Of a stretch of DNA of 64,000 bases, positions 1 through 12,669 are shown one piece after another. The position numbers and the translations under genes are program-made. Positions within the stretch are counted from its first letter, which is position 1, and the number at the start of each line of letters is the position of its first letter. Below the pieces are notes generated by a model, which saw nothing but the letters and a program-made list of their open reading frames with translations, had not been told where the DNA came from and ran no database searches. Origin of the DNA: Cymbidium sinense (Eukaryota; Streptophyta; Magnoliopsida; Asparagales; Orchidaceae); assembly GCA_021442155.1 (NCBI GenBank), contig CM038223.1:36802983-36866982 (forward strand), in the 5' to 3' direction.

Positions 1-1770
1 ATCTACTCGAGGAAGGAGGGCTATATTGGTTCACCTCCACCAAAGAAAGTGAACTAATCTTGACTCTTCTAGGCTTACAACATCCTAGACTGGTTGCTAG
101 CTAACACCTCTTATAATTCAAAATTATGTAGCTAATATTATATAAATGCAAGATAGTTAGGCTGTTATTTATTAAGAAAGAACCTAAAGCCCTAAACTCA
201 CTCCCTAAAAGACTAGATCATGATTGGTATGAAAATTCAAGACAGACTAATGCAATAAAATTTGTACATTTTTATTTTATTTTGACTCGTTATTATGGGC
301 TCAGGCTTGGGAGAATTTATGCCTGAATGCTTGATAAAATTAAAATATGGGCTAAATCAATGAGAAGACGTGTTGTCCACTATAAGGGACTACTCTTGCA
401 GGTCAAGCCTTCTACCTTATCATGCAAGAGTGGAGATTCCCTATTTTCAAGAGTAAGATAATATCCATAAATGATGTTATAATATACAATCATATAGTAA
501 GAGGTTGCTAAATCTTTTATTTCTTGATTAAGATACCTAAGCTTTCAAGTGAGATTATGAGTTGGTTAAAACTTAGTTAAGATTATTAGTTGGGATAAAA
601 AAATGAATTTTTCCTAAAGAGACTATTGCATCCAAGCCATACATCAAATATTCAATCTTTATGAAACCTATAAAGAGCATGCCATTTTTATTGCACAATC
701 AATGTAAACACAACAATCAAACATTATCAATTAAGAGAATAAAAGGCTGGTGAGGCTAGGTGCCATCGTACACTCCAAAAAAGAAAAGAAATTGGGTAAC
801 TGAGCTCTAGCCTTTTATAAACTAGATTATAATTAAATTACAAATAATAATAAAGCTATGAGGGTATTTAATTTTTCATCTTCACTTTTCTACATAGATT
901 TGAGTACTCCAGGCATCACAACACCTCCCAAGTCTAGGTCTTCTAACTGCTAGTTATCTAAAACCCCATAGCTCTAATCCTAAGCCTATTACAAAGCTTA
1001 CATTATATAAAATAAAAATCTAACTACACCAACAAAATAGAGGTTAGCTTAACACACATTTAAACCAAACAATTAACTTTTATACATTTAGGCTTAGCAC
1101 CCTATATTGGATCACCAAGCCCACTTGTTCTAATGGATTTTGCTTAAGAATTTAACTACATACAAGAAACATTTATAATTTTATTATTATCTTATGGTCA
1201 TTTAAGCACAATCCCCTGTAGAAAATATTATTAGTCTAATATTCTCATAAAATCTAAATACTTACAATCAATCCTAATAATCTAAAATAATATATCACAT
1301 GATCAAAACAAACATCATCCTAACCTAAGACTAAGATCGGTGACTTAGTATTCTAGTGTGTGTGCTAGGTTTGATGTGGTATGACATAATTTGGCTTTAG
1401 AGTTTGAAATTTTTTAATGATGATTATTTAAATCCTTTATTAGGGGGAACTTATGATTTACATGATTAATAATTTGAGATGATTTTTAAACTTAGACTTT
1501 TATTTTTATTTTATTATTTTATTTTTTTCCTTGGCTTAGGATAATAAAGGGAGAAAGGAGGGGTAGGACCCACCTTAATCCCTAACCTTAGTTTGGACCT
1601 AACAGATGTATTTTGTTACTTTTAATCCTCTTAATGAAGCCTTATATTTTTTTTATTAAGATATGTGTTTGGATTTAGATTATGAAGGATTATCTTAAAT
1701 GTAAAATACTTCTTAAGATTAATAAAACTAAAACATAGTTAACTTGATGATGTTTTCTTAACATTATTCT

Positions 1771-1773
<3 letters not shown>

Positions 1774-1844
<71 letters not shown>
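1774..1844. repeat. (TA)n microsatellite in LTR A1
   Basis: About 35 uninterrupted TA units. It sits at the same relative place as TA tracts in LTR copies A4 and A3, upstream of the 'gtacatgccattgtt' block, so it belongs to the LTR family. Confidence 0.98.
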
Positions 1845-1847
<3 letters not shown>

Positions 1848-4699
1848 TAGGTAATTGGATTTAATAAATATATATGTATATACATCATTTAATTATTTCA
1901 CATTTTGATGTAAGAATGAATTAGTATGTTTTCAATTATTAATATTTGGCAGAAGTTATGGTTGTATGATAGATGAATTTTTATTGAAAAGGTTAATTTA
2001 ATTTTATGCATACACATACACATACATATATTGGATTTGTATAAGTACATGCCATTGTTGAACCAAGAAAGTGAGGTAATTAGAGACCTCCTTAGGACTA
2101 CTTAAAGTCTCCTATTCCTAGGATGTCTAGACTATAGACTTATTGATTTATATACATATGTACACATATATGGACATAAGGGTGGAATTATTAAATTTAA
2201 TTTTTAAAAAATAGTTTATTTTTAACATGTAATTTACTATAAATCTTAAGGTTTCATTATTATACCAGAGGTATGAGGCATCAAGACCTCTTTTAGACAA
2301 ATAACCCTAAGACCTCGAGTTTCCAAATTAGATACCTTTTAAATCATAGCTAATACATGTAGGAATTAGAATTAAGTTTTAATTATTTGCATTAATTTAT
2401 GTTTATAATAACTATTAATTAAGAAATTTATTTAAAATTTATTAGTGATAATAGCCACACTACGTAATTCAAATGCATGTGATTAATGTAATCTTTCATT
2501 TTTTTATTTTTAGAACATGGATGCATGAACATATAAAATAAAAAAAATTATAAATAACTTAAGCAAAGCAAATAAACATTATCGAATAGCTTATTTGGTT
2601 CACTAATTTCTAAGGACGTTCACATAAAGATAAACATCTTTAAGCATAATTAAATTTATTAATGGTTAATCTTAGGGATTTTAGTCATTTAATCCTAAAA
2701 AGAAGATGAGATTATTAAAGTCATCCCTTAGCCCATCTTTATTCCTTAACAAATTTAAGAATGATTTAGGTGATTTGTATAAATTAATGAATGTTAATTA
2801 ATTAATTAATTAATAAAATAAGCCCCAAAAGAGCCTCTAAGTCTAATTAAGCCTTAAACATGAGGCCAAAAATTATGATGAAATCATTAGAAATGAATAA
2901 TCATAAAATAAGTATGCCTTATGAATTCTAATGCAATTAGGCTCATGATTATAGGTTAATTAAATAAAGAAGGAAAATAGAAAATCATTAATTACACTAA
3001 AAATACTTGAAACTAATTGGAGATCTTGATTTCATTAAAAACCACTTTGTTAGCTGAGCTGAGGGAGGGTTTGGTTAAATTTTTTTTAACTATGCTAATG
3101 ACTATGATTTTCTAAGTTCTAGGTTAATTAATTAATTAAAGGTTTATTAAGATGATTTTATGGAAATAAATAGAACTAGGAGTCTCAACTAATCACTAAG
3201 ATTACCCTTACTATCTTACTATTTAATTGAGTTCCCATAATTATTTTTATAATTTTATTAATTTTAAATAATTATTAAATACACAAAATGTTTAATTAAG
3301 ATTTGAAAATCAAGATTTCCCAAATTACTTAGCTAATTGTCTTAGGAAAATTGTGGGACGCAGAGGTCATCCCAAGAAGTGATTACACTAATTTTCAAGT
3401 CATTTAGCCAAGCAATTAAGGATTAATTAAACTAATTAAATGAAATTCAAACTCTAATTATGCACTATTCACTTAACAAAAATTAGGGGTTTTATTTTCT
3501 TAAATTCTCGTCTATCTAAGCTTTCCAAAATGGGATTATTTATATTTTTAGATTTTTCTACAATTAATTATTAATTTCAAAGTTTTGGCTAATTAAATCA
3601 CATTTTAATCCCTATTTAATCTATTTACATAGTCGACACTGACGTGATAATACTTTCTACATGACACCATGGGATTGGTCACTTAAATTGTTCTACGTGC
3701 CTACTAACTCAGTAGTGGTGGATGTGCTTTCTCATTAACTATTTGATCATATATCAGATAGTGAAGATTAATCTTGTAGTTTAAATCAAAATATTTATCA
3801 TGATTAATCAGAATCGTCTGCTCTAATCATGTAGAGTAGTCCGTTTCTAACCATACAGTGAGAGACAGGCACCATCTACCTTTTACTACTTGATTCAAGC
3901 TCATCGAAGCTCATTTGCTGGTGGAAATGATTCCAAAATAATTAGAGGGACAATCTAGAGGGGATCCTATAGTCCAATCGACGCCAAATGCACATTTCTT
4001 TCACAAAGTACCAAGAATCCTATGATTTTCTAGAGTTCATAAAAATTTTTCTCGTCGGAGCTATAGACTAATGGCAAATGAGGTAGCTTTGCCTTGAAGA
4101 GGCAAAGCCACCCTGAGAAGATCACGAGCTACCTCCCCGTCGATCATCCTCTAGACCAAGCGTCACCATAAAGCTCACCAAAGTTGGTCTTGGAGTACTT
4201 TTTGATGCTCGAATCAAGTGAGACTCAATTCATTTTGACTCCACTGAATAAAGAAAGTGTGGGTGAAGTTAATTTGATCTTGGTGGAGTTTTGATGAGAT
4301 TAGATCGATGGGAGGCTCGAGTTTGAGGTGGGGTTGTGCTCAAGAAGCTCTAGGGAAGCTTGGAGACTGATCTCTTAGCTTTAATGAATGTGTGTATGTA
4401 GTTTGAATGTAAGTAAACTAAGCCATGAGATTAGTTCAGCCTTTGATAGTCATCCAACTAGTGTAGGTGGTCAGAGATGATAAGAGATCGGTGAGGTGGA
4501 TGTGCTTGAGTGGTTGAGGGAGCTTAGTATCCTGCATGGAGTATACACCTCTTTTGAGGTGGACTAATGGCCACCTAAGAAGAGAAGGTCCTCCCCTTGG
4601 TTACGGACTGAGCTTAACAACTTTGGGTTAGGTTGTGTTAGTGGTTTTATGTCCAAAGAGGGCCAAAGGTGGCTACCATGGGCTAACGGGGTGGGTTGG

Positions 4700-5960
4700 C
4701 CTTCCAAATGGGAATTTTGTCTTATTTAGAACCCTTGGTTTACTTAGTTTGGGCTAAGTTAGGTTCACCGTGGGTTGGGTTTACTTGGGCAGGTCAAGGG
4801 GGACCTAAGGATGAGTCATACAAGGTTTGGTTGGGCTTGGCTCAATTTGACCATGTAGGTCAATTTGAGTTCAAACAGGTTACAAATTGGGTCAAGAGGG
4901 TTAGTGGATTATGTTCAAATGACCATTTGGATTGTATTGGTTCAATTGGTTTGATTCAATTTGAAGTGGATTTGGATTTGATTCATATGGGGTTCATTTT
5001 GGTTAATCAAGCTTAGTTGACCAATATAGTCAAATTGACCAAATTAGGTTAGGCGAGGGTTGAATCATGTTTAATTGATCATTTATGAATGATTGGAGCT
5101 TTGGTTTGAATTTATTTAGATTAGGATAGGTTTAATTTAATTTGATCCTTTAGGTCAAATTGAGCTAAATAGGTCAATTGGGTTGATTTGATCAAATTGG
5201 TATCAATTAATGGTTGAGGAGTATACAACAATCAATTTATGATTTATTGGAGGCATTAGTTGTAATCAATTTGAATTGGAATGAGTTTTAACCCAACTTA
5301 ACCTTTTAGGTCAACTTGGGTCAACTTGGGTGAAGTGGCCAAATTGATTCAATCGGGTTCAACTAGTTACAATTAGATCATTGATCAAGATCAACAATGA
5401 TTTCAAAAGTGATTGGATGAGTTGATTTAATCCAATTGGAGTTGAATTGAATTTTAATTCAATTTGGTCTTTTAGGCCAAATTGGGCCAAGTGAACTAAT
5501 TAGCTTAGTTAAATTTAATTAGGTTTAATTGAATGTTAAGAATGTTCAATGATGGGCTTTGAGTTGATTAATGGCTTTGATTGCAATCAATTTGGACTAG
5601 AATAAATTTTGGCTCATTTGGACTCATTAGGTCAAATGGGTCAAGTTAGGCTAGTTGAATCAATTGATGGAATTAAATGGGTAGGAGTGAATTGAAATAT
5701 TCAATTAAGTGTCCAGATTGATCATAAGGCTTGGATTGATTCAATTTGGCTTAGATCACATTGAATTGAATTTTGGTCCTATAGGGTTCAAATGCATCAA
5801 TTTGGGTTAATGGAAAATTAAGTTCAATTAGACTTAATTAGTTTGCAATCAAGGTTCAATCAATTTTGAAATTCAAATGAGTTTAGGTGAGTTCAATTTC
5901 AATTAGATTTGGTTGACTATGGATTTAGCCCTCTTAAGCCCAAATGGGTTAGATCATGTC
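4700..5960 (-). repeat. Degenerate ~157-bp subrepeat array in LTR A1
   Basis: The core 'ttaggtcaaattgggc' and close variants recur near 5149, 5306, 5468, 5625 and 5770, a spacing of about 145-163 bp. Between cores, 'caatttga', 'gattggat' and 'ttcaat' motifs repeat with substitutions. The open stretch at 4696-5016 lies in this array and is not a gene. The same array is seen in A2 (13230-14010, reverse complement), A3 (51780-52960) and A4 (46640-47600). Confidence 0.8.
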
Positions 5961-6257
5961 AACTTAGCCACTTGACTGAATTGAACCATAATGGCTTAAA
6001 TTAGATATAGGATTAGTCTTATCTAAGGTTTAATTTGTGGTCATTTAATTCAAGTTTGAGAGTCTGGTTTAATATGTGGCTTAATTGAGTTTAGAGTAGG
6101 TGGACCCTATCTATCCTAAGTCAGAGTCTAACCTTAAGGTTGAATCCTATGAGTCTTCTAAGCCTAGGGCCAGTGTTCACCTAACTATTAAAAGTGTTCT
6201 AATCTTAGGAAGCCCTTAGTGTTTAGATGAATCCTAGGTATAAGGAGGGGATAATTA

Positions 6258-6278
6258 ACCTCACTCCAAAAGTGAGGT
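6258..6278. repeat. Inverted repeat at LTR terminus
   Basis: acctcact ccaaa agtgaggt forms an 8-bp perfect stem at the LTR end (the 5' end in the sense of the Tat element). Weaker versions occur at the ends of A4 (near 48031-48050) and A3 (near 53256-53273); A2 has lost it. Confidence 0.6.
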
Positions 6279-6283
6279 CAACA

Positions 6284-6936
6284 TTCCAAATAAAACCCAC
6301 ACATGATTGAATATACTTATTACTATATAATGCAATACACAAAACATAAATTTAAATATAAAGTCTACTAAAATTCTTTTTGGGTTCAGGCTTTGGCTTT
6401 TGGTTAGTGATAGGTCCTTTCCTCCTTTGATGTGCTACATTAAAAATTGAAAGAAATTGCACAATAACTTGAAATTCACAGAATATAGCAGATAAGAGAA
6501 AAAGCACCAGCTAGTAGAACAAACATGTTGAATATGATTAAACAATATAATATCAAGTACAAGACAAAATAGAAATAAAAGTAGAGAGTGCATCAAATGC
6601 AAAAAATATAAACTATAGTACATGAAAAGAAAAAGAAATAAAAACTTAAAAATTAGAAGGTCCCTTGTTAGGTGGTGGTGGTTGAAAGATGCGATGGAGA
6701 GTATCAAATTGAGCTTCAAACAAAGCTCGATCCTCTACATGTTGTTGCTCCATTCTCCTTAATATGTCTATCAATATTTAACTCAAGTCATTCAAAGTAC
6801 TCCATCCATGCATCCTGGTGGGAGAAATAATGAGCTGAAGGCTCCCCTCTTGTTCAGCTACTTCCTCCTTTCTGGCCCCTATTATGGCCTAAGCTAGTCA
6901 TCATATCTCACTGTAAAAAGTGTAGAAAGAGTGATC
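6284..6936 (-). other. Unassigned remnant between LTR A1 and Tat RNase H
   Basis: About 650 bp that does not continue the Tat pol frame: the RNase H connection sequence stops making sense near 6936. On the minus strand a short coding-like run near 6830-6650 reads RMEQQHVEDRALFEAQFD, then a proline-rich patch and a stop. No family recognised. It could be part of another element fused by deletion, or a diverged 3' region. It does not match the 3' region next to A3 (53279-54955). Confidence 0.4.
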
Positions 6937-8141
6937 TATATTGGGCAAGGTGTGCGGTTTGGTGTCACAAGATAAGTCATGTTGTATTTGAGCTTAAGTA
7001 AATAGAAAATCATATTCCCCATGGCCAAATTGTACTTTCTTATAGATTTTGGGTTTTTAAAGATTATGATATTTTCAATGTAATGAATCAAAAGATCCAT
7101 AACATTGAACTGAGTGTAAGTCATGCATGAATGAGGCAACAACATAAATAGTATAGTGCATTCTCTTTCCTTCCTCATTGGCATGGGATAATAAAGCACC
7201 GAGGGAATCCCCTAAAGTTATTATGTGGAGAATGAGTGATCTACTTTGGATAGGAGTAGCTACAACTAAAGGTGTTATCATATACTATTTGATGTTCTTT
7301 AAAGTGTATTAATATTTATCATCCAAATGAAACATGGCATTTTTTTTATAAGTGTTGGAATCCTTCTTTATAAGTGCAGCAAATGGTTAGCACCTATCAA
7401 GTAGATTTAATATGAAGCATCTTGGATACACAAACCTTCCTTAAAAGGATTTGAGTTGAGTTAGGGTTTTTGGAGGTGTCATTCCTATTATCACTTTAAT
7501 CTTTTCTAGATCGATCTCAATCCCATGGTGACGTATTACAAACCCTAGAAACTTCTGATGTTACACAAAATGTGTACTTTAGGGGGTTCATCTTTAGATT
7601 GTAGTATCATAACCATTTGAAAATAACCCTTAAATCATATAGATGGTCTTTCTTTTCATTACTTTTAACCACAAGAACATCAATGTAGCATTTGAATTGC
7701 TGTTGAATCGCTCATCAAAGATTCGAGATATTTGTCATTAGTGTATAACACCAACATTTTAAAGGTGAAATGGTGTGACCTTAAAATGATAGATTCTGAT
7801 TAAAGTTCTAAATGCAATTTTCTTCTCATCCTCAAACACCATCTTAATTTGGTAATAACTAGATTACCCATCCATGAATGAGAACATCATATGTAATGAG
7901 GCAATGTCTACCATCTGCTCTAATATAAAATGGGAACTCATATTTGGTACATTTATTCACATAACATCAACCATTCTTCTATTTAACTGGGCTAACCTAC
8001 TTTTCTTCTCAGACTAACAACCATTCACCAATTAGTTATTGCTCAATTAAAGTAAAATCAAGTAGTATTTCTAACTTATAAAATGCAATGTTGAGATCTA
8101 ATTTGAGCATTTTTTTTCATAATTCTAAGAAAAACTATCCC
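6937..8141 (-). pseudogene. Tat-lineage Ty3/gypsy reverse transcriptase-RNase H remnant
   Basis: Read on the minus strand, this is the reverse transcriptase palm, thumb and RNase H of a plant Ty3/gypsy polyprotein. Visible in order: a fragment like the 'FSFMDG..YYQIKM' fingers region (near 7900-7850); CYIDVLVV at 7675-7690, where plant Tat elements have YVDDMIVK; NLKMNPLKYTF; GFVIRHHGIEID near 7520; then the RNase H part with ATPIQSRSLILHIITLGDSL near 7270-7200 and NEEGKRMHYTIY. It ends at a connection sequence near 6940. The second catalytic aspartate of the YxDD box is valine, and stops and frameshifts are present, so it is dead. The upstream part of the same polyprotein resumes at 19561, across the plus-strand LTR element. 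Confidence 0.88.
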
Positions 8142-8146
8142 TAAAT
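8142..8146. repeat. Target-site duplication of the plus-strand LTR element (left)
   Basis: taaat, matched by taaac at 19561-19565 (one mismatch). Removing 8147-19560 and one repeat copy brings the two halves of the minus-strand Tat pol back into the same reading frame, which supports the boundary. Confidence 0.75.
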
Positions 8147-8856
8147 TGATGTGGCACAAGGTGTGGAAATGGACCAACTTCAAATTATGAAAAATTTAAG
8201 TGACACAAGGTCCTAATCAATAGACTAAATGGAATATATCCATGAGCTTGGAGAAGGAGTTTCAAGAGGACTTGATGTTTGAAGCATGAAGACCACTAAA
8301 GAGACTTTATATGTGTGTTTTATGTGTTTTAGCTAGTAGTTCATGATGTGTTTTATTATGTTTAAGTGTTATATGTTGTGTTGCAATTAAAATCATGTAA
8401 GATAATGTGTTAATATGGATAGGTGTCAGTTTGGAGCCTAAATGCTAGTCTTCTGGTACCATGGCACTACATTTATAGGTATTTAATGGGGACAAAGGGA
8501 ATAGCATCCAGGTGTTGGCCTATTGTGCCTAGGCACCATGTAATTATAAGTTATGATTTGTTTTTAGTTTTAGTGGTTATTTTGAAGGGGCACATCCCGT
8601 GGGTTGTTATATCATATGTAAATATTTTATTATGTGTAATGGAGGACTTTAAACTATTTTCTGTGTGAAAATTTTGAGTAAAGACTCTTTAGTTGGAGCT
8701 TGGTGGTCGACCATTCAAGGGATTTGGTGATCTCTCACTAGCATTCTATTTAAGTGTATAGGACTTCATGCATCTCTTTTTCTTTGGTGAGTCAAAGATC
8801 CAGAGCACACCTTCTTCCTCCATTCGGTGTGATGCTTTCCTATCATGACCACATCA
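8147..8856 (+). repeat. 5' LTR of the plus-strand element
   Basis: Begins TGATGTGGCACAAGG and ends acatca, with the primer-binding site 6 bp downstream. It shares blocks with the second LTR: 'atggaccaacttcaaa', 'catgagcttggagaa', 'gaggacttgatgtttga', 'gctagtcttctggt.ccatgg', 'gaagggacacatcc', 'ggactttaaactatttt' and 'tggtcgac.attc'. Confidence 0.85.
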
Positions 8857-8862
8857 AAATTT

Positions 8863-8874
8863 TGGTATCAGAGC
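8863..8874 (+). other. Primer-binding site, initiator tRNA-Met type
   Basis: TGGTATCAGAGC matches the classical plant LTR-retrotransposon site complementary to the 3' end of initiator tRNA-Met. It lies just inside the end of the 5' LTR and fixes the element on the plus strand. Confidence 0.9.
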
Positions 8875-9171
8875 CTAAGATTTGAAAGCTTGGAGAAAGT
8901 GCTTATAAAGTGCAATAAAAATTCTTTTCTATATTTATGTTATTGAGCATTCATATTTGCATTTGACCATTTAGGTTTGTCATAAACTTAATTATAAGGT
9001 GTGATTCAGAATGCTTCCATTAGACACATCAATAATAATCCAAGATATTTTAGATCAATTGCATAATATAATAGAAGTTATTGATGATGCAAAAAGGTAA
9101 TAAGAACATGAAATTTTATCATGATTGTATCAAAAAGGAGGGAATTGAAAGCTATTACAAATATTAAATCT
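8875..9171 (+). pseudogene. Internal ORF remnant of the plus-strand LTR element
   Basis: After a short leader an ATG at 9011 opens a reading beginning MLPLDTSIIIQDILDQL, which runs about 29 codons to tandem stops. It has the position of a gag start, but nothing in it identifies a capsid. It is cut by the LINE that follows. Confidence 0.45.
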
Positions 9172-12100
9172 CCACACAATTAGTTAAATTACTGGAAAAA
9201 AAATTATTAAGAATGGCTTTAACCACTTTAAATCCATGTTCTAAGAACATATGATAAACTTGGAATCTTTTCAAGATGAGCTGCTCAATGATTGCAAAGC
9301 TAAGAAAAATCAGCTTGACCTTTATAGTCTACTGGAAGATAAAACTAAGAAAATTATTGACTCACTTAATGGTTCCAAAGCTATAAGTCCTGATGGGTAT
9401 ACAACTCATTTATACTGACACTCTTGGTAATGGATCAAGAAGGATGTAACCTTGTCAATACAAGCCTTTTTTTTCTAGGAATGAAATTCATAAGTACTTT
9501 TGCTCCTCTACCATCACACTAATCTCCAAATTCGACAACAAATATGCCTGTGAAAATTTTAGGCCTATTAGTGTTACCTCTATCATCAGCAAAATCATCA
9601 CCAATTGACTCCAACCACATCTACCTAATCTCATCAAGAAAAACCAAGTTGCATTTGTTTAAGGAAGTAACATTATTGAAAACATACTATTTGCTCAAGA
9701 ACTCACCAAAAGAACTAGATAAAAATTATAGGGGAGGTAACATAATCATCAAACTTAACATAACGAAAGTATTTAATACTAAAAATTGGAATATCATCCT
9801 GGTTACATTGATGGCTAGAGGTTTCCAAAAAGCTTCTATAATTTGGTGAAGAGGCTACTATCCAACAACCACTATTATATCCTTATCAATGGATAACCAC
9901 AAGGTTTCTTTAAAGAATATAGAGGAATCAAGCAAGGTGATCCCCTCTCCCCAATTCTATTTATGTTTGCATTTGATTGTCTTTCTAAATTGATCAAACT
10001 AATTACAACTCCCATAGATCTCTCAATTATAAGACCAGAGGGAAAATTAGCATTTCACACTTGTCCTTTATTGACAATATCTTACTTTTTTTGTAATGGA
10101 ACCAATAACTCTATTAGAAGAGTCATACACATCCTCAATACTTTTGAAACTATTTTTGACATGAATTGTAAAATGTCAAAATGCTTATTCTTCATGACAA
10201 AACATTGCAAAACTAATTGGAGATGGATTAAGCCTAACACTAGATTCACTCATTCCCATCGTTCTCTCAAGTACCTTGGTGTAAACATATATAAAAGTAG
10301 GTTTAAATCACATTATTTTGATGAAGTTATTAGTAATATCCAAAATTGAATCAGCTCTTGGGAAAACACATTTCTATTCACTGGTGGTATGCTATATTTT
10401 ATGCAAAGCATCCTCAATTCCATCCCTCTCTATTCCATTTAGACTAAGCTTATGCCATCCTAGACACAAACTCAGAAAAAGAGAATTTTTAACTAATTTA
10501 TATGGAGTAGAAAAATTAATTCTATACATTAGGTTAAATGGAAAAAGTTATGCAAGCCCAAATGTGATGGTGGATTAGGATTCAGATCCCTTGTTGAATC
10601 AATTAGAATCAATCAAGTTAGACTTTGGATTAAGTTTAGACAAAACTACTCTTTGTGGGATAATTTTTTACATAGCAAATACAACCAAAATTCTCACCCA
10701 TCTACATTTACTCCAATATCCACAGACTCTCATCAATGGAAATGTCTGTTGCAACATAGAGATATGATAAAAAATATGATATTTTGAAATCTCGACTAGG
10801 GTGATCTAAATTTCATCTTGGATCATTGGTTTCCTAAAGAACTAATGTCAAACTTCACAACACAATTGATATCAAACAATGAGTTGGTCTCTAATTTTTA
10901 GGTTGATGCTAAATGAAATGATGCAAAACTCAGTGAACACCTACTTGTAGATATCCTGAGAGCTATAATCAACATTCTTTTAACTCCTCATCCAGAGGAT
11001 AATTTGCTTCTAAAATGCTACAACAAAACATCAAAAATGACTAAAGCCATCTCCAAATTGATACACACTACTAGCAGTACCTTTGAATGGAGCCCCTCCC
11101 TTCGGCATGCTACAATCAAACTGTCCATATCCTTTTTATGTTAGAGACTGTGGAATAACCTGCTGCCTACTGATGATATCTTGAAACTGAAGGTCTTAAA
11201 TTTCCTTATGTCTGCCACCTATGCTGAAATGAAGAAGAGTACATACCTCATCTATTCACCACTTGCCCAGTTAGCAAACAAGTCTGGACAGAAACTATAC
11301 TCTTATTTCAAAAATCAAATCAAAATGAGGAATTCTTACTAGGATATCTACAAGATTAGAATTACTCATCCACATCTTGTAACAAAACAAGCCATCTCTC
11401 TATCATTCCATTAATTATGTGTTGGTTTATTTGGATGGCTCTGAACTCCAACAAACATGATGGGAAAAATGTGGGAACTAAAGACGTTATAGAATAAATT
11501 GAAAGTTATATTGGTAAAATCACAACAGTCGGTCTATTAATGGAACCAACCTCAAATCTTAGCCACTCTAGCCATCTTAGCCCTCTTCTTATACATTAAA
11601 TTATACATTTAACTTGAAGCAGATTGCATCAAAATTAACATAGATATAGGTTTTGTAAATTATACTATATCTGATAAAATATGAGGTGTTTTCAGAAATC
11701 ATAACAACCAATGCCTCTTCTTTTTATCTCTCACTTTCTATGCCATGAATGCTCTTCATGTTAAAACTATAGTTTTCCTTACAGCCTTGAAAATTGTAGC
11801 CTCATTTCAATTCAAGAATGTATGGATAGATTCAGATTCCATAACTCTATGTAATTTAATTAGAGATCGTGGTGATGTTCCATGGTATCTAACACACCTT
11901 CTTAAGAGGATCAAACTATTATTGGAATAGCTTAAATTCAAAGTTAGCCAAATTCATCATGAAGGAATTCCACCAGCAAATGTTTTAGCAAAAATGGGAT
12001 CTCATTTGGAGAGACCAACCTTCTCTTACCAGCATATACCACAAATTCTTAATCTCCTCAATGGAGATTTTCTAGATTTACCTTACATTGGAAAACTATA

Positions 12101-12206
12101 ACCCCTTTTTATTTTCTTTTGACTCTTTTTGATCAAGCTCTCCTAATTTTTTAATCTCTCTTTTTAATATATATATATATAAAATGATTTATGTAAAAAA
12201 AGTGAC
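9172..12206 (+). pseudogene. 5'-truncated L1-type LINE: reverse transcriptase to RNase H
   Basis: Part of ORF2 of a plant L1-type LINE, broken by many stops and frameshifts. In order: a pre-RT segment with SLNGSKAISPDGYTT near 9370; NFRPISVTSIISKI near 9545; NQVAFV near 9640; RGIKQGDPLSPILFMFAFD near 9926-9985; a palm box LSFIDNILLF near 10060-10080, where active enzymes have FADD, so the catalytic pair is lost; a zinc-finger-like linker near 11090-11160; and an RNase H with ALHVKTIVFLTALKI, then VWIDSDSITL near 11820-11850, ending near 12095. There is no endonuclease or ORF1, so it is 5'-truncated. A short A-run (12195-12201) precedes ttaaatct at 12207-12214, which also occurs at 9164-9171. 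This is a possible but weak target duplication in AT-rich DNA and sets the boundaries given. Confidence 0.85.
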
Positions 12207-12669
12207 TTAAATCTGATAGAAAAAAAATATAATTCTTGTGAGCCAATCGAAAATGATATCACTACTGAATTACAAGAAAGTAACCTTTATGATACTATTA
12301 TAGTTGAGCCACAAGAGAGTGATTTTAATGATATTATTATAGTTGAATTATGAGAAAGTAACCTTAACGATACTAATAAAGTTGATAAAGTTAATAACAT
12401 TTTTTCAATTATATATCCATCATATAATTCTAATGCTCCTTTGCATACTTTAGATTTTGCTTCACTTAAATGGTCAATTTGCTAGTATGAACTTCAATAA
12501 TCATAAGTATTAGAAAATTGTTTCAAGGTAATTCTTTTGGAGAAAGCAAAGCATGTCTTTAGAGGTGAAACCACATGATGATCTTCCTACACCTACAGAT
12601 ACTCTAGCATAAAGTACAGTCCACTCTAATTCTTCATGAGTAGAGTTCTTTAAGGTCCAAGGGAATATA
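12207..12669 (+). pseudogene. 3' internal remnant of the plus-strand LTR element, with 39-bp repeats
   Basis: Sequence between the LINE tail and the second LTR. At 12267-12383 three consecutive 39-bp (13-codon) units read ELQESNLYDTIIV, EPQESDFNDIIIV and EL-stop-ESNLNDTNKV, an acidic repeat in one frame. The rest is AT-rich with no recognised domain. The repeat suggests that a real protein was once encoded here. Confidence 0.5.

Larger units (their letters stand above)
1..6283 (-). mobile_element. Tat-family giant LTR, copy A1 (cut by window edge)
   Basis: Long terminal repeat without protein-coding content, matched along its length to copies A2-A5. Landmarks in order: the 'actcttctaggcttacaa' block near 62, the 'cttagcaccctatattgga' block near 1090, a TA microsatellite, the 'gtacatgccattgttgaacc' block near 2045, the 'gcagaggtcatcccaagaag' block near 3360, the 'aggcaaagccaccctgagaa' block near 4100, and a subrepeat array. 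It ends at the shared sequence gaggtcaaca. Alignment to A4 suggests about 0.7 kb lies before the window. The strand is inferred from the minus-strand gag-pol remnants of the same family. It is either the 3' LTR of the left Tat element or an independent solo LTR; its right flank differs from that of A3, so this is open. Confidence 0.8.

Noticed and set aside
4696..5016. 106-residue open frame on the plus strand
   Set aside because: It lies in the LTR subrepeat array, is interrupted in the other LTR copies and has no recognisable domain.
6435..6719. 94-residue hydrophobic open frame on the minus strand
   Set aside because: Leucine/phenylalanine-rich product of A/T-rich sequence; no start context or family support. 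The more coding-like reading there is in another frame.
9164..12214. ttaaatct as firm target duplication of the first LINE
   Set aside because: Only 8 bp in AT-rich DNA, so chance is likely. It was used only as an approximate boundary.
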